A stretch of DNA of 64,000 bases from Patescibacteria group bacterium (GTDB lineage: Bacteria > Patescibacteriota > Microgenomatia > UBA1406 > GWC2-37-13): assembly GCA_026004455.1 (NCBI GenBank), contig BPJE01000001.1, positions 310,001-374,000 on the forward strand. The letters run 5' to 3'. A program made the position numbers and the translations under genes. The notes beneath the pieces are model-generated. The model did no database searches and was not told the DNA's origin. It was given only the letters and a program-made list of their open reading frames with translations. Every line of letters starts with the position of its first letter. Positions within the stretch are counted from its first letter, which is position 1. Shown here piece after piece: positions 1 through 9,392 of this stretch.

Positions 1-999
1 CTCTCTAATCTTGGTTATAATCTTCTTTCTGATGGACGACCAATCATTGGTCTTTCATCAAAAGAATTACTACAACTAATTTTAGAAGTTGATAAAAATG
101 CTTTTTTAATTCCTTGTCATGTCTGGACACCTTGGTTTTCTTTATATGGTTCAAAATCAGGTTATGATTCAATTGAAGAGTCATTTGAGGAATTGTCAAA
201 ATATATTTTTGCCATTGAAACTGGTTTATCATCTGACCCAATTATGAACTGGCAAATAAAAGAATTAGAAAATCGATCAATTGTTTCTTTTTCTGATGCT
301 CACTCTGGCCAAAAACTAGGTCGCGAAGCAACTGTTTTTATACCTTTAAATAAAGATCGATCTGATCAATCTTATTCTTACTACGACATCTATAAAGCCC
401 TAAAACAAGACCAAGACGCAAAATTTAAAATTGGTTTTACAATTGAATTTTTTCCAGAAGAAGGCAAATATCATTGGTCAGGCCATAGAATTTGTGGGAT
501 TAGATATAGTCCTGATGAAGTAATTCAAAAAGGAGAAATTTGTCCAAAATGTGGCCAACCACTAACCATTGGTGTTGAAAATCGAGTAATAAAATTAAGC
601 AGTAAAAAATTAACAACAAACGACCTTTTGTTTGTAAAAAATAATACTGGATTAACTTTTGTTTATGATAAAGAAAAAAAACATCGACCATTTGTCTCAA
701 TTGTTCCTCTTCTTGAAGTATTAAATGAAATTTATAACTCACCAAAAAAAACAGAAAACGAATATTTAAGATTAACAAAAGAATTAGGCAGCGAGTTTGA
801 AATTCTTCTTAAAAAACCATATGAGGAAATTGAAAAAGTTGGTGGTAAAAAACTAAAACAAGCAATTGAAATTATTAGAGAAAGAAAAGTCTATGTTGAT
901 CCAGGTTATGATGGGGTTTTTGGAAAAGTAAAAATTTTTACTAATCAAAGCTTAAAAACTGATGAAAAACCAACAACAAATCAAATCGCTCTTTTTTGA
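1..999 (+). CDS. PHP-domain protein, endonuclease Q-like (TIGR00375-type) family, 5' truncated by window
   Basis: Frame is open from base 1 (LSNLGYNLLSDGRPIIGLSSKELL...CHVWTPWFSLYGSKSGYDSIEE...ICPKCGQPLTIGV); the ORF-track start at 193 is internal. Confidence 0.75.
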   Translation, partial: LSNLGYNLLSDGRPIIGLSSKELLQLILEVDKNAFLIPCHVWTPWFSLYGSKSGYDSIEESFEELSKYIFAIETGLSSDPIMNWQIKELENRSIVSFSDAHSGQKLGREATVFIPLNKDRSDQSYSYYDIYKALKQDQDAKFKIGFTIEFFPEEGKYHWSGHRICGIRYSPDEVIQKGEICPKCGQPLTIGVENRVIKLSSKKLTTNDLLFVKNNTGLTFVYDKEKKHRPFVSIVPLLEVLNEIYNSPKKTENEYLRLTKELGSEFEILLKKPYEEIEKVGGKKLKQAIEIIRERKVYVDPGYDGVFGKVKIFTNQSLKTDEKPTTNQIALF

Positions 1000-2203
1000 A
1001 AAAATCTCTAAAATTATTTTTTTATTAACTATTTTTTTTCTTCCCACTCAATTTGGTAAATATTTTTTTTTCGACTTTTCTTATCTGAATGGGCTACGAG
1101 TTGATTATCTAGCGATAAAAATTTTTTTTATTGATATTTTAATATTTATTCTTTTTGTTTTTAATTTAAAAAAAACTCTTTCTTTTTTAACTAAAAAAAA
1201 TTTTCTTTTATTTTATCTATTTTTAATAATTAATTTTTTTATTAGTACAAAAAAATTTTTAACCCTTTTTTTTATTATTAAAATCTTTGAATTTTTGATT
1301 TTTTTCTTTTTGTCAACAATTTATTTTTCAAAAATAAAACCAAAAAATATTTTGATTGTTTTTTTGTTAATAGGAATAGCTGAATTATTTTTAAGCTTTT
1401 ATCAATTTATTTTTGGTCACTCAGTTGGCAGTTTGTTTTACTTTTTAGGAGAAAGATTAATTTCAATCTCAACTCCAGGAATTGCAAAAATTATTTTTGA
1501 AAATAAAGAGTTTCTAAGAGCATACGGGACATTTTCTCATCCAAACTCTCTGGCCGGTTTTTTTCTTGCTCTTTATTTTTTTGTTTTAACAGAAAAAAAA
1601 TTTCAAAAAGACATTATTTTAAAATATCTTAATCTTTTAATTTTTAATCTATTAATTTTTTTATCATTTTCAAAAACAGCAATTATTTGTTTTTTAATTC
1701 TAAACACAGTTTATTTTTTAAAAAATAAATCTAAATGTTTTATTTGCAATATTTCAAAAATTTTTACTCCAATAATTTTATCATTATTTTTTTTATTAGG
1801 AAATACTGATATCTTAACTTTTAATAAAAGAATATTTTTATTAGCAAAAAGTATTATGATTTTAAAAAATAATTTTTTACTTGGAGTTGGTCTAAATAAC
1901 TATTTGTTTTTTCAAAGTCAAATACCAGATAAGTTGGCCCTTTTTTTTAACCAGCCAGTTCATAATATTTTTCTATTACTTTTAACTGAAATTGGTATTT
2001 TTGGATTAATAATAATTTTATTTTTGTTTTTAAAAATAAACAAAATTTTGACTATTAATTTATATCTAACAACTGCTATTTTTATAACAGGATTTTTTGA
2101 TCATTATTGGTTGACATTAAATCAAAATTTTTTACTTATGGCTTTTATTTATGGGAGTGTTTCTAGTTCTTTTTTTATTTTTAAATTAAGATCAAGAAGT
2201 TGA
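962..2203 (+). CDS. O-antigen ligase/polymerase-like polytopic membrane protein
   Basis: Many TM segments, YGTFSHPNSLAGFF and GVGLNNY motifs typical of Wzy/WaaL-type proteins; overlaps the upstream ORF end. Confidence 0.65.
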   Translation: MKNQQQIKSLFFEKISKIIFLLTIFFLPTQFGKYFFFDFSYLNGLRVDYLAIKIFFIDILIFILFVFNLKKTLSFLTKKNFLLFYLFLIINFFISTKKFLTLFFIIKIFEFLIFFFLSTIYFSKIKPKNILIVFLLIGIAELFLSFYQFIFGHSVGSLFYFLGERLISISTPGIAKIIFENKEFLRAYGTFSHPNSLAGFFLALYFFVLTEKKFQKDIILKYLNLLIFNLLIFLSFSKTAIICFLILNTVYFLKNKSKCFICNISKIFTPIILSLFFLLGNTDILTFNKRIFLLAKSIMILKNNFLLGVGLNNYLFFQSQIPDKLALFFNQPVHNIFLLLLTEIGIFGLIIILFLFLKINKILTINLYLTTAIFITGFFDHYWLTLNQNFLLMAFIYGSVSSSFFIFKLRSRS

Positions 2204-2736
2204 TTAATATCTTGCTGAAGCCCCTGAGGAGAAAGCTTCATAATTTCAATAATTAATTCATTATGTTTGGCATTAGAAAGTTTAACTAACTCAATAAAAC
2301 TTGAAGGTGGTTGATTACCTTGTTTTTTAGCTTCTTTTATTAAATCAATAATTTTTTCAAAATATTTTTCCCCTTTAGAAAAAGTAGTAATCGCTGCTTG
2401 ATTTTTACCTTTTTTAGCAAGAAGTAAGGCCATTGCTGCTCTTTTATCAGAAAAATTAAGATAAAGCTGGGCTTTTTTTAATAAATCTCGAATTATAAAT
2501 TCATTAATTCTATCTCGAATAATTTTTAAAAAATATAAAGGATGATCAGGTAAAATACCCGGATATGGAAGATCATAAATAACTTTTTGTTGAGAAGTAT
2601 TAATTTGCGTTCCAGATGACTCCATTACAAAATACGTCATTGCTGGAAGAACTATTAAGCTAAGAAAGATTATTAAAATCTTACTAAGCCTTTGAAATAA
2701 TTTCATAATAATTTTAAATACTATATTATACCACAA
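2149..2736 (-). CDS. DUF5667-like exported protein
   Basis: N-terminal TM, LPYPGILPDHPLYFLKIIRDRI motif. Confidence 0.55.
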   Translation of the reverse strand: MWYNIVFKIIMKLFQRLSKILIIFLSLIVLPAMTYFVMESSGTQINTSQQKVIYDLPYPGILPDHPLYFLKIIRDRINEFIIRDLLKKAQLYLNFSDKRAAMALLLAKKGKNQAAITTFSKGEKYFEKIIDLIKEAKKQGNQPPSSFIELVKLSNAKHNELIIEIMKLSPQGLQQDINQLLDLNLKIKKELETLP

Positions 2737-2755
2737 AAAATATAAAAATAAAAAA

Positions 2756-2775
2756 AGGCGCCTAAAACGGCGCCT
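2756..2775 (-). terminator. Intrinsic terminator downstream of HU gene
   Basis: GGCGCC/GGCGCC hairpin (aggcgcctaaaacggcgcct) flanked by A/T tracts, directly 3' of the minus-strand HU ORF. Confidence 0.7.
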
Positions 2776-2796
2776 GTTTTTAAAAAAAACAAAAAT

Positions 2797-3078
2797 TTAT
2801 TTAATCATTCTTTTTAAAGATTTTCCAGCAGTAAATCCTGGAGTTTTAGTGGCTGGGATTTGGATTTCTGCACCAGTTTGAGGATTGCGTCCTTTTCTGG
2901 CCGCTCTTTTTCTGACCATAAAGGTTCCAAATCCGGTGACAACCACTTTTTCTCCTCTTTTCATCGCATCAGCAATAATATTAAAAACTGTTGAAACGGC
3001 TTCTTTAGCTGCTTTTGCAGTTAAATTGGCTTTTTTAGCAACCTGAGCGACTAAATCAGCTTTTGTCATTTTTATCAC
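2797..3078 (-). CDS. HU-family DNA-binding protein
   Basis: MTKADLVAQVAKKANLTAKAAKEAV...GFGTFMVRKRAARKGRNPQTGAEIQIPA, canonical HU. Confidence 0.95.
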   Translation of the reverse strand: MIKMTKADLVAQVAKKANLTAKAAKEAVSTVFNIIADAMKRGEKVVVTGFGTFMVRKRAARKGRNPQTGAEIQIPATKTPGFTAGKSLKRMIK

Positions 3079-3412
3079 CTCCTTTTATTTTGTTATAACT
3101 TATAACTTAAATTAATCATTAACAGATTAGTGTTTTTTTGGCTTTGTGTCAAGCCGTATTTAAAATATCTTATTATAACAATCCGTATCAAAATAAAGCC
3201 ATATGACAATATAAAATTAAACAAGAAGAGTAGTTAAGTAATTAAGAAATAAAATAATTAATGGAAGAAAAAAATACAAAACAAATTCAATAGAAATTAA
3301 AAATTGAAAATTAAAAATTATTAGGTCAATTAGAAATTAGGCTAATTTTTTAATTATTATATGTTAAACATTAGATGTTAAGTGTTCTTTCTGTATTTTG
3401 ATCAATGATCCG

Positions 3413-3651
3413 ATGAAGAAAAACCAAGAGAAAGGCTTTTGAAATATGGTCCAGAAACGCTTTCTATCACTGAACTTTTAGCCATTATTTTTGGTCGAGG
3501 TGTTAAAGGTGAATCAGTAATTGATGTTAGTCAAAAATTAATTAGTCGTTTTTCTTCACTTGAGATTCTTTCTCAAATATCCCTCAAGCATCAGTTAATA
3601 ATTTTAAAAAAATTAAGGATTAAAATTTTATCAAGAAAGAGAAGCTTTTAA
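3413..3651 (+). pseudogene. Truncated radC copy
   Basis: 3413-3576 is identical to 22616-22779 inside intact radC, then degenerates and stops. Confidence 0.85.
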
Positions 3652-4752
3652 AAAATCCTCTAAAATGAAATAATATTGCTCTAAGCTTTTTATATCCACC
3701 CATTCATTATCTGAATGAAGACCTTGACCAATTGGGCCAAAAGTTACTCCATCACAACCAAATCGATTAAAATGCCTGATATCTGATCCACCATGTTTAA
3801 CAATTGTTTTTGATTTTTTTCTAGTGACTTTTTGAACTGATTTTTTTAATTTTAAAACAAAAGGATTTTTTTCTTCAGTGATTTGTGGTGGTTCAAATAA
3901 AATTATTTCAAGTTCTCCCTCTTTATCAATAATTTTTTTTATCTTATTTAAAAATAAATTTTTTCCTTTTTCAAAAGACAATCCTTTTAACTCTTCAGGA
4001 ATATATCGACAATCAAAAGAAATAATTGCTTCATCTGGAATTTTGTTAAAAGTAGTATTGGTTGTTTCAATTTTTGCTAAATTAAAAGTTGTCTGCCAAG
4101 TTTCTTTTTTTGGAGTTGGATAATTTTTTAAAATGTTATTAACAATTTTATTGGCTAAAACTAAAGCATTTTTACCCTGCCATGGATAAGCGCCATGACC
4201 AGTAATGCCTTTAGTTTTAATTTTAAGCCATATAATTCCTTTAGCTTTGTTATTTATCCCAAAATCAGTTGGTTCACCAGCAACAACAAAATCAGCTCTC
4301 ACTCCTTTTTCTAATTGATAAAGCGTTCCTTTAAAGCCACCAACCTCCTCATCGGTAACCAGTTGTAATCCAATAGGTAAAGACACACCATGGCTTGTCT
4401 CGACAATTTTTTTAAACACCAAAATCTCAACTGCCGCTGCTGCTTTCATATCAATTGCTCCTCGACCATAAAGCTTGCCATTTTCCTCATATGGTTTAAA
4501 TTGATTATCTTTTGCAGCAACTACATCTAAATGAGCATTTAAAATCACTTTAAATTTTTTTGGTCTTGATTTTCCCGGATAAACTAAAGCTGAAGGAACA
4601 CTATTTTTTTCAAAATATTCAATGGTTAAATTTTTTATTTCTTTTAACTCTTTTAAAGCCTCATCAAGGACTTTTTTTAACTCATCTTTATTTGATGAAA
4701 CAGAGGGAGTTGAGATAAGTGATTTGGATAGGGATAAAATGTTTTGAATCAT
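3631..4752 (-). CDS. M20-family amidohydrolase/peptidase (DapE/ArgE-like), copy A
   Basis: NAHLDVVAA, GRGAIDMKAA, VTDEEVGG, GGSDIRHFN motifs; identical to 23517-24638 over most of its length. Confidence 0.85.
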   Translation of the reverse strand: MIQNILSLSKSLISTPSVSSNKDELKKVLDEALKELKEIKNLTIEYFEKNSVPSALVYPGKSRPKKFKVILNAHLDVVAAKDNQFKPYEENGKLYGRGAIDMKAAAAVEILVFKKIVETSHGVSLPIGLQLVTDEEVGGFKGTLYQLEKGVRADFVVAGEPTDFGINNKAKGIIWLKIKTKGITGHGAYPWQGKNALVLANKIVNNILKNYPTPKKETWQTTFNLAKIETTNTTFNKIPDEAIISFDCRYIPEELKGLSFEKGKNLFLNKIKKIIDKEGELEIILFEPPQITEEKNPFVLKLKKSVQKVTRKKSKTIVKHGGSDIRHFNRFGCDGVTFGPIGQGLHSDNEWVDIKSLEQYYFILEDFLKASLS

Positions 4753-4896
4753 AAGTTAGTTTTAATTTTAACAAATTTTCTAAATAAAAGGATTCATTTA
4801 TATCTTAAGTAAAAAATTTAACACAATTTGATTCTGTGTACCGAGGTGCTATATTTATTACACCTCCGAGGTGTAAAAGTGTAAAAGTTAATTCTT

Positions 4897-6147
4897 TTAA
4901 AAGTAATAAAAAGGTAAAAGTTCAATTTTTTTTGCCTTTATGTTAATTGTTTTTTTATCTTTTCCTAAATAACAAACACAGCCTTTAAAAAGTTTGTATT
5001 TTTCTAAAAAAAGCAAAAGATTTTTTGTATCTTCAAGGCCAATTACTTTTTTATATTTTATTTCATAAGGAACAATGTTTTCATTTTTTACCACGACAAA
5101 ATCAACCTCATTTTTATATTGATCTTGCCAAAAATAATTAGTGTTTAAGATCGAGGCAAAGTAATTTTCAAAAAGAAGCTCTGGTCTTTGAAAGTCGATC
5201 AGCGAATAAGAAAATGATGTTGATGACAAATAATATTTTTTTAATCTTTTTTCAACACTAACAATGTTTTTGGAAAAATTATAAAATTTTTTGATTAAAA
5301 AGGCTTGGGTTAAATAATCAAAATACAAAGATAGGGTTTTGTTGCTGATTTTTAAGTCCTTGGACAAATTGATTAAATTAATTAAAGCACCGGGATATTG
5401 AGCTAAAAGTTTAACAATCGAGTAAGCAATTTCAGGATAATCAAAAGAAAAAACTTTGGTCATATCCTCGAAAATGATTTTTTTAACAATTGAGACAAAA
5501 TACTCTTTTTTTTCCAAATCATCCTTAAAGTTTATTGACTCAATAAACTGGGATGTTAAAAAAGTTTTTATTTCTTTTTCTAACTCCTTTTCAAAAACCA
5601 AGGGTTTTTTTAACATTTCCTCTTTTTCTTTAAAATAAAGATATTCGTTGAAAGTTAAAGGATTTAAATTAAAGGAGAGTGTTCTTCCAGCAAGACTTTC
5701 TTGAGTTTTCTTTTTAATAAAAAGAGAGGTTGAGCCGGAGATAAAAAATTTGATATTGGGATAAAGATCATAATAAACTTTTATTTGATTTTGAAAATTA
5801 GGTAACTTTTGCACTTCATCTAAAAAAACATAGATTTTTTCATTTTTAAAATCAATTTGGGCCTGAGTTGAATATAGAGAAAAAAGATCATCCAAAGATA
5901 ATGTTTCTTCATCAAAAGTAAAGTAAAGGATTTTAAAGCAATTAATATGTTTTTCTTCCAAAAGATAATTTATTAACTGAAAAAGCAAAGTGCTTTTACC
6001 CACGCGGCGAAGACCAGTAAGCTCAACAATAAATCGATTATTAATATTTTTTAAAAGAGAGGAGAACAAAAACCTTTTCTTTTTATAAGGATAAAAATAT
6101 CCCTTTTCCCAATGGCGATTATATTTTAATAAATTTATTTCCATCAT
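4897..6147 (-). CDS. AAA-family ATPase with DUF4143-type C-terminal domain
   Basis: GLRRVGKSTLLFQL Walker A, VFLDEVQKL Walker B, C-terminal NEVDFVVVKNENIVPYEIKYK nuclease-like motif. Confidence 0.8.
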   Translation of the reverse strand: MMEINLLKYNRHWEKGYFYPYKKKRFLFSSLLKNINNRFIVELTGLRRVGKSTLLFQLINYLLEEKHINCFKILYFTFDEETLSLDDLFSLYSTQAQIDFKNEKIYVFLDEVQKLPNFQNQIKVYYDLYPNIKFFISGSTSLFIKKKTQESLAGRTLSFNLNPLTFNEYLYFKEKEEMLKKPLVFEKELEKEIKTFLTSQFIESINFKDDLEKKEYFVSIVKKIIFEDMTKVFSFDYPEIAYSIVKLLAQYPGALINLINLSKDLKISNKTLSLYFDYLTQAFLIKKFYNFSKNIVSVEKRLKKYYLSSTSFSYSLIDFQRPELLFENYFASILNTNYFWQDQYKNEVDFVVVKNENIVPYEIKYKKVIGLEDTKNLLLFLEKYKLFKGCVCYLGKDKKTINIKAKKIELLPFYYF

Positions 6148-6308
6148 GTTTCCAATAAATTAATAATTTATTAGAAGTATACTTCCAATATTTTATATTG
6201 TCAAGAGGATAATTTATCCTTTGCCTTAACAACAAAAACAGAAAACAATTTTAATCCCGAGACGCCATATTTATTGCGCCTTTGGGGTGTGTGGAGTGGA
6301 GTGTTTAT

Positions 6309-7388
6309 TTAAAAATTTTTTAAAAACTCTTCCAAAATTAGATAATATTTTTCTAAACTTTCAATCTCTACATATTCATTATCAGAACCAATACCAAAGC
6401 CTTTTGGTCCAAACTCAATACCCTCAATACCAATAAGATTATAATGTCTAATATCTGATGAACCGTTTGCCCCTCTTAAAACAGCTGTATTATTTGTGAT
6501 TTTTTTTATTATTTTTTTAATTTTTTTTATATAAGCATTATTTTTTTTAGTATAAAAAGAAGATTCAAAAATTTTAATTTCCAGATTTGAATAATTATTT
6601 AAACAGCTTTTAATTTTTTTTAAAATTTGTTTTTTTTCTTCGGGAATATATCTGATATCAAAACCTAAAATACACTTATCTGGAATTTTGTTATAGGTAA
6701 TATTTTCTGTTTTTATAGTTGCCAAATTAATAGTGGTTTTCCATTTGTCGTTTTTAGGATTTGAAAATTTTTTTATTAGTTTATTTATTACTTTATTAGT
6801 TAATTCAATTGCATTTTTTCCTCGCCAAGGATAAGCGCTGTGAGCAGTTACACCATTAATTATAATGTCAGCCCAGATAATACCTTTTGCTTTGTGAACA
6901 ATATCAAAATTAGTTGGCTCAGATGAAATAACAAACTCAGAAAGCAAATTGTTTTCAATTTGGTATTTAGTACCATTAAATCCACCAATTTCTTCATCAG
7001 TAACTACTTGTAGAGCAATAGGGTATTTTAATTTATTAGCGTAGTTTTTAAAAATATAAACTAAAACTGAAAGCCCTCCTTTCATATCTAAGCTTCCGGC
7101 GCCAAACAACCTTTCCTCTTTAATTAAAGGAAAAAATTGACTTTCTTTTGCTGGGATTATATCAAGATGACCATTTAGAATTAATTTAAATTTTTTATTT
7201 TTAGGTAAGAAATTATAAAAAAGTAATGATTCATAATTATTTTTCTTAAACTCAAGAAATTTATAATCTTTTAATATTTTTTTAATTTCTAATAAAGCAA
7301 TTTTTAAGGCTTTAAAATTATAACTATTTGTATTGAGTTTTATTAAATTTTTTGTTAAATTAATAATTTCTTTTTTTGTTTTTATCAT
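6309..7388 (-). CDS. M20-family amidohydrolase/peptidase, divergent paralog
   Basis: NGHLDIIPA, GAGSLDMKGG, VTDEEIGG, GSSDIRHYN motifs. Confidence 0.85.
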   Translation of the reverse strand: MIKTKKEIINLTKNLIKLNTNSYNFKALKIALLEIKKILKDYKFLEFKKNNYESLLFYNFLPKNKKFKLILNGHLDIIPAKESQFFPLIKEERLFGAGSLDMKGGLSVLVYIFKNYANKLKYPIALQVVTDEEIGGFNGTKYQIENNLLSEFVISSEPTNFDIVHKAKGIIWADIIINGVTAHSAYPWRGKNAIELTNKVINKLIKKFSNPKNDKWKTTINLATIKTENITYNKIPDKCILGFDIRYIPEEKKQILKKIKSCLNNYSNLEIKIFESSFYTKKNNAYIKKIKKIIKKITNNTAVLRGANGSSDIRHYNLIGIEGIEFGPKGFGIGSDNEYVEIESLEKYYLILEEFLKNF

Positions 7389-7410
7389 TTATTTAAATTA
7401 TAAAAAAATT

Positions 7411-8925
7411 TTATTGAAAAAGTTGCATTTCTTGGGACGAAACATAATTTAATGAACCTGGGTTAACAATTATATTAGGATCTGTACATATTATTTGACC
7501 CCACACCGCTTGTTTATTTCCATGCAATCTGCCTTTTTTTGCTTCATTAGAATCTGCTGGTAAAGCATCGTATAACCCGCCAATAAATTTATATCTGCCA
7601 CTTTTTGGATCAAAACCAAAAAACAATCTATGTATTATTTCAAATTCACCATTTTCAGGATCATTAACATGATAAGCAGGTATTTCTGGTTGAATTATAT
7701 ATGGTCCTCTCATTTTCATGTTTCTTTTAAGTTCTCCCATAAAGTCTTTTTGTTTCTCAAAATCAATAGGTCTTAAATGACCATAGCATCCATAATGCAA
7801 CCATAATGGTTTAAATCTAAAATTGGGACTATTTCTAATGAATTCTTCTACAGCCTCTAAATTATAATGGCCAACAATTGGGAATCCCATATAAGCAAAA
7901 TATTCTTTTGTATCGTTTATTATTTGAGGATAAAAACCTCCAGTCATTTCTAAAGACGAACCAATAAATGGTATTCCATTTTCATCAACACCTATAGACA
8001 ACGAACCGTTTTGAAGCCCAATAATTATAAAATTTACAACTCTTGGATCATCAATATTTGGTGTAATTGACAATTTTCTTAACTGCCCTCTTATTTTATC
8101 ATCTTCCAATAATGGAATATTGTAAGGTGTATTTTTTCCTGGATGTATTAACCAAGTTTTCGGATAAGAAGTTCTCATATAAAGAGCAACGTTTCTTCCA
8201 AGCATCTTTTTTACACCATCTGGACTTAAAAAACCACCAAAACCAGATAATAATTTAACCCACTGTCTTCTTTGCTCAGAATCCATATTTAATAAATCAT
8301 TAGGAAATACTCCAAACTCTGATGTTGCCATTGCCTCATATTTTGCATCTGTTGCCGTACCTAAAAATATTCCTTTACCAAAATATTCTTTTAAAGTTTC
8401 TAAACAACTGTCAAAATTTACACCAAAGAATGATAAAGGAGAGTATGGTTTATTAGGGTCTTCACCATTATCGGGAGAGCCGAACCCTCTCATTAAATTA
8501 TACATTGCTAGTGAATTTTCTATTTCAAATATTCTTGGCGCTAGTAATTTATATAATTCTTCTGGACTAAATCTTTGTGTTTGTTCTAAAAGACTTAAAG
8601 GCAATCCTGCCATATCAACTTGTACCATTAAATTAATAAAGTTGCCATCAAATCTTACCAAAGGATAACTACCTTCTGGTTGTCGGATTCCTAAAACATT
8701 GCTAAAAGCACAATTATAGTCGTTTAAAATTTGAGCAATAGCTTCAATTATCTGAGGTGGATATTCTACATGACCTAAAAATCTATTAAATTCTGCTTTC
8801 TCATATTCTCCTGTTACTGGATTTTTAGCTAATGATGGAATATTTCTTACTGTTTCAATTGGACCTTGAAAAACCTTTTCTTGTTTTAATAACGTCTCGT
8901 TTTGATATGGTTTAAAGCTTTCCAT
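7411..8925 (-). CDS. Uncharacterised 504-aa protein, possibly a distant ATP-grasp-like enzyme
   Basis: Long ORF preceded by an attenuator; C-terminal PYIIQPEIPAY...RLFFGFDPKSGRYKFIGGLYDALP...KGRLHGNKQAVWG loosely resembles ATP-grasp C-termini; no confident family. Confidence 0.4.
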   Translation of the reverse strand: MESFKPYQNETLLKQEKVFQGPIETVRNIPSLAKNPVTGEYEKAEFNRFLGHVEYPPQIIEAIAQILNDYNCAFSNVLGIRQPEGSYPLVRFDGNFINLMVQVDMAGLPLSLLEQTQRFSPEELYKLLAPRIFEIENSLAMYNLMRGFGSPDNGEDPNKPYSPLSFFGVNFDSCLETLKEYFGKGIFLGTATDAKYEAMATSEFGVFPNDLLNMDSEQRRQWVKLLSGFGGFLSPDGVKKMLGRNVALYMRTSYPKTWLIHPGKNTPYNIPLLEDDKIRGQLRKLSITPNIDDPRVVNFIIIGLQNGSLSIGVDENGIPFIGSSLEMTGGFYPQIINDTKEYFAYMGFPIVGHYNLEAVEEFIRNSPNFRFKPLWLHYGCYGHLRPIDFEKQKDFMGELKRNMKMRGPYIIQPEIPAYHVNDPENGEFEIIHRLFFGFDPKSGRYKFIGGLYDALPADSNEAKKGRLHGNKQAVWGQIICTDPNIIVNPGSLNYVSSQEMQLFQ

Positions 8926-8992
8926 ATTTTTACAATAAAAAAATAATTAAATTTATAATTAAATTTTTTTATTCAAAAACTTCTAACCCATC

Positions 8993-9019
8993 AAAAAATC
9001 CCGCCTTTTTTGGCGGGAG
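8993..9019 (-). terminator. Attenuator terminator hairpin, copy 1
   Basis: Minus strand CTCCCGCC-AAAAAA-GGCGGG-A-TTTTTT. Confidence 0.8.
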
Positions 9020-9053
9020 TAAATTTTAAATGGGTTTTATCAATCACCTCATC

Positions 9054-9061
9054 CTCCCGCC
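9054..9061 (-). promoter_or_regulatory. Antiterminator element GGCGGGAG, copy 1
   Basis: 8-nt perfect complement of CTCCCGCC (9012-9019) in the terminator 5' arm. Confidence 0.65.
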
Positions 9062-9118
9062 TTAAGCGGTAATAAGGATAAAGAGGACGATAATGATTGA
9101 TAAAACCTTAGTTTTCAT
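9062..9118 (-). CDS. Leader peptide MKTKVLSIIIVLFILITA, copy 1
   Basis: 18 codons rich in Ile/Leu/Val, stop abuts the antiterminator; near-identical peptide at 30450-30506. Confidence 0.75.
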   Translation of the reverse strand: MKTKVLSIIIVLFILITA

Positions 9119-9131
9119 ATTGTGAAAATAT

Positions 9132-9159
9132 ATTATAACACAATTTTTTATTTTTGCAA
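9132..9159 (-). promoter_or_regulatory. Sigma70-type promoter for leader copy 1
   Basis: Minus strand TTGCAA-16 nt-TATAAT, with the leader ATG about 13 nt after the -10 box. Confidence 0.55.
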
Positions 9160-9392
9160 TAATTAAATTAAAAAAAATCAAAAATCAAAAGTCAAAAGTC
9201 AAAATGAAAATTAAAAATTCAAAATTTAAAAAACTTTTGACTTTTACCTTTTACTTTTGACTTTTGAATTTTAACTTTTAAATTATTAATTTATTGAATT
9301 ATTTATTATTGATTAAAAATTTATTATTTTTTTATTATTTTTTTACACGTTCTACGTTCCACGTTACACTTTTAAATATTAGATGTTCTTTG

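Noticed and set aside
3878-4123. ORFs 3878..4123 and 23764..24009 (+), identical 81-aa products
   Set aside because: Antisense shadows of the duplicated M20 genes; identity is explained by the DNA duplication.
9062-9118. Interpreting MKTKVLSIIIVLFILITA as a small membrane protein or toxin
   Set aside because: The peptide is hydrophobic, but its stop codon placement against a matched antiterminator/terminator, in two copies upstream of metabolic genes, fits a leader peptide better; a membrane microprotein cannot be fully excluded.
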